This document shows positions 61,035-64,000 of a stretch of 64,000 bases of DNA, piece by piece (positions within the stretch are counted from its first letter, which is position 1; each line of letters opens with the position of its first letter). A program made the translations under genes and the position numbers. Origin of the DNA: Atrichornis clamosus (Eukaryota; Chordata; Aves; Passeriformes; Menuridae); NCBI GenBank assembly GCA_013400975.1, contig WBMZ01014047.1:26289-90288 (forward strand). The letters run 5' to 3'. Below the pieces are notes generated by a model. It ran no database searches, had not been told where the DNA came from, and was given only the letters and a program-made list of their open reading frames with translations.

Positions 61035-63330
61035 CCTGCCTACCGGTATGAAAAGGCACAGAAAATTATTTCTTTGTGCACAGATAAAATGAAAGGCCAC
61101 TGTCTTCAGTTTAGGCACCTGAATATTTCTAACACTGATCAACACACCGATTGCAGCCTAAGCATCTTTTCAATCTTCTTAACAGAAATGTAATTCGCAA
61201 GGTGTTGTGATGTTTGACTATGTTAAAAATAGTATAAATCCATAACTTATGATTGTAATTCATGGCATGCAATAGTTAAAATAAACAGACAGCTAAATGT
61301 CTTCTATCACAAATTTTCCTACGGGCAGATTTCCCACAGTCAATTCGAAGATTGGTCGGCTACTCCCTCTGCTGGACTAAGTTAGTATGTGTCTGCCATA
61401 CATGTGCCATTTTTTATTTCAAGATTTTTTTGCCTTCTTTTCCCCCCTTTTTCAAACAAAGACAACTTCTCCTTTGAATGTTCTGAAAGGTCTCCAACAC
61501 AAGAAATCCAAACTATCCAGCCATATACTAGAATGCAATGCCTCTACTTAACATTTGAGAATGTTAATTACTTAAATAAAGAAGGAATTGTAACAGCTAT
61601 TCTTGAAATCCTCATTCAGGTACTCTTCAGTGATGCTTGGACTAGGTGTAAAACTGGAAACAATTATGCCAATTATGCCAAGCAATTATGTCTGTACCAC
61701 TCTGGATATTTCTATTAGACTTCTGCAAGACTCTCAACAATCTGAAGGAGTCCATCACCAACGTTTCTCACCCATTTTTCTTCCTACCACTTTAGCCATT
61801 AACCCTTTATGGCAAAATTAATTCGGGTCACACAGCAGAAAACTCCTAGGCCAGCTCTGCATCCATACCTAATTCTAACATTTTAAGGATACAGATACCA
61901 GTGCAAGTTGTCGCACACAGAGTGGTTGCAGGATTACAGTTTGCCTGACTATTAATGAATATTGTTTAAAAGTAAATCTGGATGAGAACTGAAAGAGAGA
62001 AATCAGACAGGAAGGAAATTCTCAGATGCAGCAGGGAATCCTAAATTATTTGGACTAGTTTACTTGGACTCCAAGTGTTTTGGATCATATTCAAACCACA
62101 ACCTCCTCATAAAAAGACTTAAGCAAATGGCCATTTTAGAACTCTATATCCTTAATTTTGAGAATATATGTATAAATGTTCAAAGGTCTCATCTTAGCTT
62201 TGATGTTCCTTAATAAAAGGACCAGTATCATCTCATTTATCTTCACACCAAGCATACTTTAACTTCATAAAGAAATTAAAATATAATAAAATTAAATAAG
62301 AAATATGGCTAGATATCAGCAAGCATCAACATCTAAGAAACAAGAAAAAAAGATTAAAAGATATTATACAGTAATTTTTAATGGGTTCTCTATTTTAAGA
62401 ATCTGCCTCTAATCTTATCCTTAATTCTTTCATTTTTAGTTCATTAACTTAATGCCAGTGCTGCTATAATGCTGTTATAGCTATAATGCTATAACTTTTG
62501 CTTGAAAATGTAGACATGAGCTATTTTTAAAGTGCTGAATCAAGAAATACACCTCATGCAGATACGTCTTATAATTTGCTTTTCTGTGCTTAGAAAGCAA
62601 AGAATTATCTAGAGACAGACTCTCAGGAGAAGTACATGGCAGGGCTGCTCTGTAATTATTCTAGTTGGCTCAAGATTTCTTTATTAATGTTTCCATGGAA
62701 ATCCTGTCTGTAATTGCTGCTTGCAAATGGGGTCTATTTTGGTAGCTTAAATGTATCAGGGTATCTCTTAAACTTGCATTTATGCATTGTGCCTTTCTTT
62801 GCTTGAAGGTAACTAAAAAACAGCTGCTGCAGATTTGGTAACAGGCAGAGGTGAATGTGACAGGGAGGAAACTACAAAAACACAGAGAATCACGTGAAGA
62901 CTTCTAAGGGCAAACCTACAACCCTGTTTCCCCCACAGTCCTTCATGCTGTGACAGTTTTACTCTCTGACATTTTACGGAAGCCTGTTCACCCCTGAGCC
63001 AACAAGAATACATAATCCACCAGCATCTGAAGGAAGATGCAGTGTCATCTTTACCAGTGCCAGGTCATTAAAAACCTGGACTGCACCCACTGCACTCATG
63101 AGGAGGAAATTTTCTGCCCAGGGCCTAGAGGTGCTTCTGTAATTAACACTGAAGAACTTAAGCGTATCAGGCAAAGTGCTGATGCAGCTCACTGGATTCG
63201 CCTTCATTTCAATCCTCGTTTTAACATGGATAAAAAAGCAGAATTACTTTTTCCATCTTGTTTCTGTTCTTAAAATGTTCTTAAATTGTTTGAAGCATAC
63301 TAGTGACAAAAGGAGCAGAACAAAATCATG
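61035..63330. other. Non-coding flank of the ARMC10/FBXL13 promoter
   Basis: AT-rich unique DNA. Short frames at 61389-61821 and 62813-63273 have no recognisable product. A doubled AATTATGCC lies at about 61661-61680. Confidence 0.4.
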
Positions 63331-63432
63331 CCCCAGGCGACTAGACGGGGTGAGATGCCCTGGCCAGCGCTGAGGGACTCCACAAGCCGGGACCGGGGTT
63401 CTGCTGAGGGGTGAGGGGGACCCTTCGTGAGG

Positions 63433-63488
63433 GAAGGGTGCGGGCGGCTCCCTGCCACGGGAAGGGTGCGGGCGGCTCCCTGCCACGG
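63433..63488. repeat. 28-bp exact tandem duplication in the CpG island
   Basis: The unit starting GAAGGGTGCGGGCGGCTCCC and ending TGCCACGG occurs twice, head to tail, at 63433-63460 and 63461-63488, without mismatch. This suggests a recent duplication. Confidence 0.93.
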
Positions 63489-63897
63489 TTGCTAGCGGGG
63501 GAGTTTGTGGGACCGGGCTGCCGACCACCTGGACACCCAGCGGGTGCTGGAGGGCCAGGGGCGGTGGAGAGGGCCATCTTCCCCACTCTCGAAATGATGC
63601 GCCCCCGGCAAGGGCTGCCATGGCGCAGGACCGCCCCTCCCGCCCGCGGACCGGCTTCCCGAGAGGCCTGGGAACGCGGGCGATTCCTGTAAAACAGAAG
63701 CTGCATCGCATCATTGACACGCAGCGGCTCGGCCTCCCCCGCGCCCCGCACACGGAGATGCGGGCTCAGCATCCCTGCGGCCCCTCGGGCAGAGTCCCGG
63801 CCCCAGCGCGCGGTGCCGGAGGGAAGGGCAGAGCCACGGTCGAGCCACGCCGGATGGGGAGGTGGCTTCCGCGGGCGGCGCAGCCGCGGCCGGGGCG

Positions 63898-64000
63898 ATG
63901 GGAGAGCCGCGGTGCGCGGTGATGAGGGCAGCGGCGGCGGCCCTGGTGCTCGGGGCCGGCGCCTGCTACTGCCTGTGGCGGCTGTCGGCGGGCGGGCGGC
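63898..64000 (+). CDS. ARMC10: ARMC10, N-terminal part (runs off window)
   Basis: ARMC10 is a membrane-anchored armadillo-repeat protein of mitochondria and the ER, implicated in mitochondrial trafficking. The 34 codons present read MGEPRCAVMRAAAAALVLG, then AGACYCLWRLSAGGR. The segment from about residue 9 to 27 is a hydrophobic anchor, and GAGACYC-x-x-RL is a near-exact match to the start of human ARMC10. ATG 63898 has a good context (G at -3, G at +4). A second in-frame ATG is codon 9 at 63922. Starting there would lose the first eight residues. The armadillo repeats lie beyond the window. A 100-codon frame at 63620-63922 overlaps this start in another frame and would be an upstream ORF if transcription begins before 63620. 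Confidence 0.93.
   Translation, partial: MGEPRCAVMRAAAAALVLGAGACYCLWRLSAGGR

Larger units (their letters stand above)
63335..64000. promoter_or_regulatory. CpG island, ARMC10 promoter shared with old FBXL13 start
   Basis: The base composition changes abruptly near 63335 from AT-rich to GC-rich with frequent CG dinucleotides, continuing to the window edge. ARMC10 starts inside it on the plus strand. In amniotes FBXL13 starts head to head with ARMC10, so the island should also have served FBXL13 on the minus strand. No TATA box was seen, as usual for such promoters. It includes a 28-bp tandem duplication at 63433-63488. Minus open frames at 63244-63772 here are GC-driven and are not supported as exons. 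Confidence 0.85.

Noticed and set aside
63244..63772. Minus ORFs of 169 and 143 codons in the CpG island
   Set aside because: GC-rich composition suppresses stops. Low-complexity P/G/R-rich translation, no match to FBXL13 and no clear splice site.
1..64000. A novel defence, mobile or metabolic gene system
   Set aside because: The window is explained by a vertebrate three-gene neighbourhood with introns and retrotransposons. No cluster of unknown genes was seen.

Overview
This is vertebrate nuclear DNA, almost certainly from a bird and probably a songbird. The evidence is sparse exons with GT-AG introns in AT-rich intronic sequence, many CR1 LINE fragments (the dominant avian retrotransposon), two copies of an LTR of a type I associate with passerine endogenous retroviruses, and one MIR-like SINE remnant. 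The gene order matches the conserved amniote block FBXL13 (minus) - LRRC17 (plus, nested in an FBXL13 intron) - ARMC10 (plus, head to head with FBXL13). No prokaryotic feature, CRISPR array, tRNA or rRNA gene was seen.

Right edge (63.3-64.0 kb): a CpG island with the start of ARMC10 (ATG at 63898, first 34 codons). By conserved synteny it should also have been the FBXL13 promoter. Centre (42.5-48.6 kb): LRRC17 is complete in three coding exons (42589-43345, 46801-46956, 48219-48622). It encodes 438 residues with an intact frame, splice sites, signal peptide and both LRR blocks.

From 42.1 kb down to 3.6 kb on the minus strand lies a colinear series of exon remnants of FBXL13 (dynein regulatory complex subunit 6). 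They run in order: a diverged F-box segment, the leucine-rich repeats, and the C-terminal tail at 3621-3774. Several exons are well preserved (27.6 kb, 3.7 kb). Others carry frame-breaking lesions: about 4 nt lost in the 35.8 kb exon, a frame slip in the 28.2 kb exon, a frame slip plus TGA in the 27.9 kb exon, and a frame slip plus TAG plus a missing splice donor in the 11.3 kb exon. I read this as a unitary FBXL13 pseudogene that still hosts an intact LRRC17 and still abuts the ARMC10 promoter. Two possible 5' exons are at 56.6 and 58.3 kb.

The remainder is intron or intergenic DNA with CR1 fragments at about 3.9, 6.2, 9.9-10.8, 29.6, 40.0-41.6, 57.6 and 60.9 kb, LTR copies at 0-0.4 and 26.2-26.5 kb, a few simple repeats, and a perfect 12-bp inverted repeat at 60.43 kb. 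I found no new multi-gene system. The most notable result is the decay of a ciliary/sperm-axoneme gene around an intact nested gene. All family comparisons are from memory of protein families, not from database searches.
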